Origin: Polycyclovorans sp046565985 | GTDB lineage: Bacteria; Pseudomonadota; Gammaproteobacteria; Nevskiales; Nevskiaceae | Direction: 5' to 3' | DNA: 5,725 nucleotides | NCBI GenBank assembly: GCA_046565985.1 | Contig: JBKHXN010000033.1 | Coordinates: 1-5,725, forward strand | Shown here: piece after piece, positions 5,303 through 5,725 of the stretch | Layout: each line of letters starts with the position of its first letter | How positions within the stretch are numbered: the stretch's first letter is position 1 | Position numbers and translations under genes: made by a program | The notes under the pieces: model-generated | Seen by the model: only the letters and a program-made list of their open reading frames with translations | What the model was told of the DNA's origin: nothing | The model's database searches: none

Positions 5303-5725
5303 AACTCGTTCTGTTCGCCAACACCGAGTGGTACCTCTACAACTTCCGCCGTTCGCTGGCGCTTGCGCTGCACGATGCCGGGCATGACGTGCTGCTGGTT
5401 TCGCCCGACGGCCCCTACGGCGAAAAACTGCGCGCTCTGGGCCTGCGCTGGCAGCCGGTGCCGATGCAGCGGCGCAGCCTGAATCCGCTGCGCGAGACGC
5501 TGCTGCTGCTGCATCTGGTGCGGCTGCTGCGCCGCGAACGGCCGGACGTGGTGCATGCCTTCACCATCAAGTGCGCGGTGTACGGCTCGCTGGCCGCGCG
5601 CCTGGCCGGCGTTCCGGCGCGGGTCAACGCCGTGGCCGGCATGGGCTATATATTCACCAGCGATGCGCCGCAGGCACGCCTGCTGCGGCCTCTCGTGCGC
5701 GGACTGCTCCGGCTGGCGCTGGGCG
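5299..5725 (+). CDS. GT4-family (GT-B fold) glycosyltransferase, N-terminal part, 3' end outside window
   Basis: The frame from ATG 5299 stays open to the window end (142 codons). It begins MKLVLFANTEWYLYNFRRSL, with a first beta strand and the helix that follows it typical of GT-B enzymes. Next come HDVLLVSPDGPYGEKLRALG, RRSLNPLRETLLLLHLVRLL, RPDVVHAFTIKCAVYGSLAA and VNAVAGMGYIF, the usual N-terminal (acceptor-side) Rossmann domain of GT4 enzymes. The general pattern resembles PglA-like N-acetylgalactosaminyltransferases acting on undecaprenyl-linked sugars, but the donor-binding C-terminal domain with its E-x7-E motif is not visible, so donor and acceptor are unknown. It should act at the cytoplasmic membrane on a lipid-linked glycan destined for the polymerase-type protein. 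Its ATG overlaps the hipA stop (ATGA) and there is only a weak upstream ribosome site, which suggests translational coupling to hipA. Confidence 0.9.
   Translation, partial: MKLVLFANTEWYLYNFRRSLALALHDAGHDVLLVSPDGPYGEKLRALGLRWQPVPMQRRSLNPLRETLLLLHLVRLLRRERPDVVHAFTIKCAVYGSLAARLAGVPARVNAVAGMGYIFTSDAPQARLLRPLVRGLLRLALG

Overview
The window is a GC-rich (roughly two-thirds G+C by eye), densely packed stretch of a bacterial chromosome. All six main genes lie on the + strand. The protein types and base composition suggest a high-GC gammaproteobacterium, and Xanthomonadaceae-like lineages (Stenotrophomonas, Lysobacter, Luteimonas and relatives) are my best guess. No marker gene fixes the taxon, so this is inference.

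Layout. (1) Bases 2-1669 hold the 3' part of an asparagine synthase-type glutamine amidotransferase; its start lies outside the window. (2) Bases 1670-1809 are a gap with GC-rich inverted repeats, a plausible sigma70-type promoter and a small inverted repeat over its -10 box. (3) Bases 1810-2438 hold a type II toxin-antitoxin (TA) pair: a Phd/YefM-family antitoxin overlapping a PIN-domain (VapC-family) toxin by ATGA. (4) Bases 2471-2596 hold a possible 41-codon small ORF with a strong Shine-Dalgarno sequence. Its stop overlaps the likely start of (5), a polytopic membrane protein of the EpsG/Wzy polysaccharide polymerase type (2596-3636). (6) Bases 3637-3746 are a compact control region with three copies of a palindromic site built on TTCCCGTTCGG, at 48-49 base spacing, placed around a good promoter; the third copy lies inside the start of the next gene. 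(7) Bases 3747-5302 hold a complete hipB-hipA module (XRE-family regulator plus HipA-family kinase). (8) Bases 5299 to the window end hold the N-terminal half of a GT4-family glycosyltransferase, whose ATG overlaps the hipA stop by four bases.

Taken together, this is a surface-polysaccharide locus (O-antigen, capsule or exopolysaccharide: sugar or amino-acid amidation, polymerisation, glycosyl transfer) with two complete, co-oriented TA modules between its biosynthesis genes. The only convincing promoters I can see are those in front of the two TA modules. Neither the gap between toxin and polymerase nor the hipA/glycosyltransferase junction shows an obvious terminator. The wzy-like gene may therefore be read from the Phd/PIN promoter and the glycosyltransferase from the HipB-controlled promoter, so TA autoregulation could extend to polysaccharide synthesis. 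That link is inference. The gene order, overlaps and repeated operator-like sites are read directly from the sequence.
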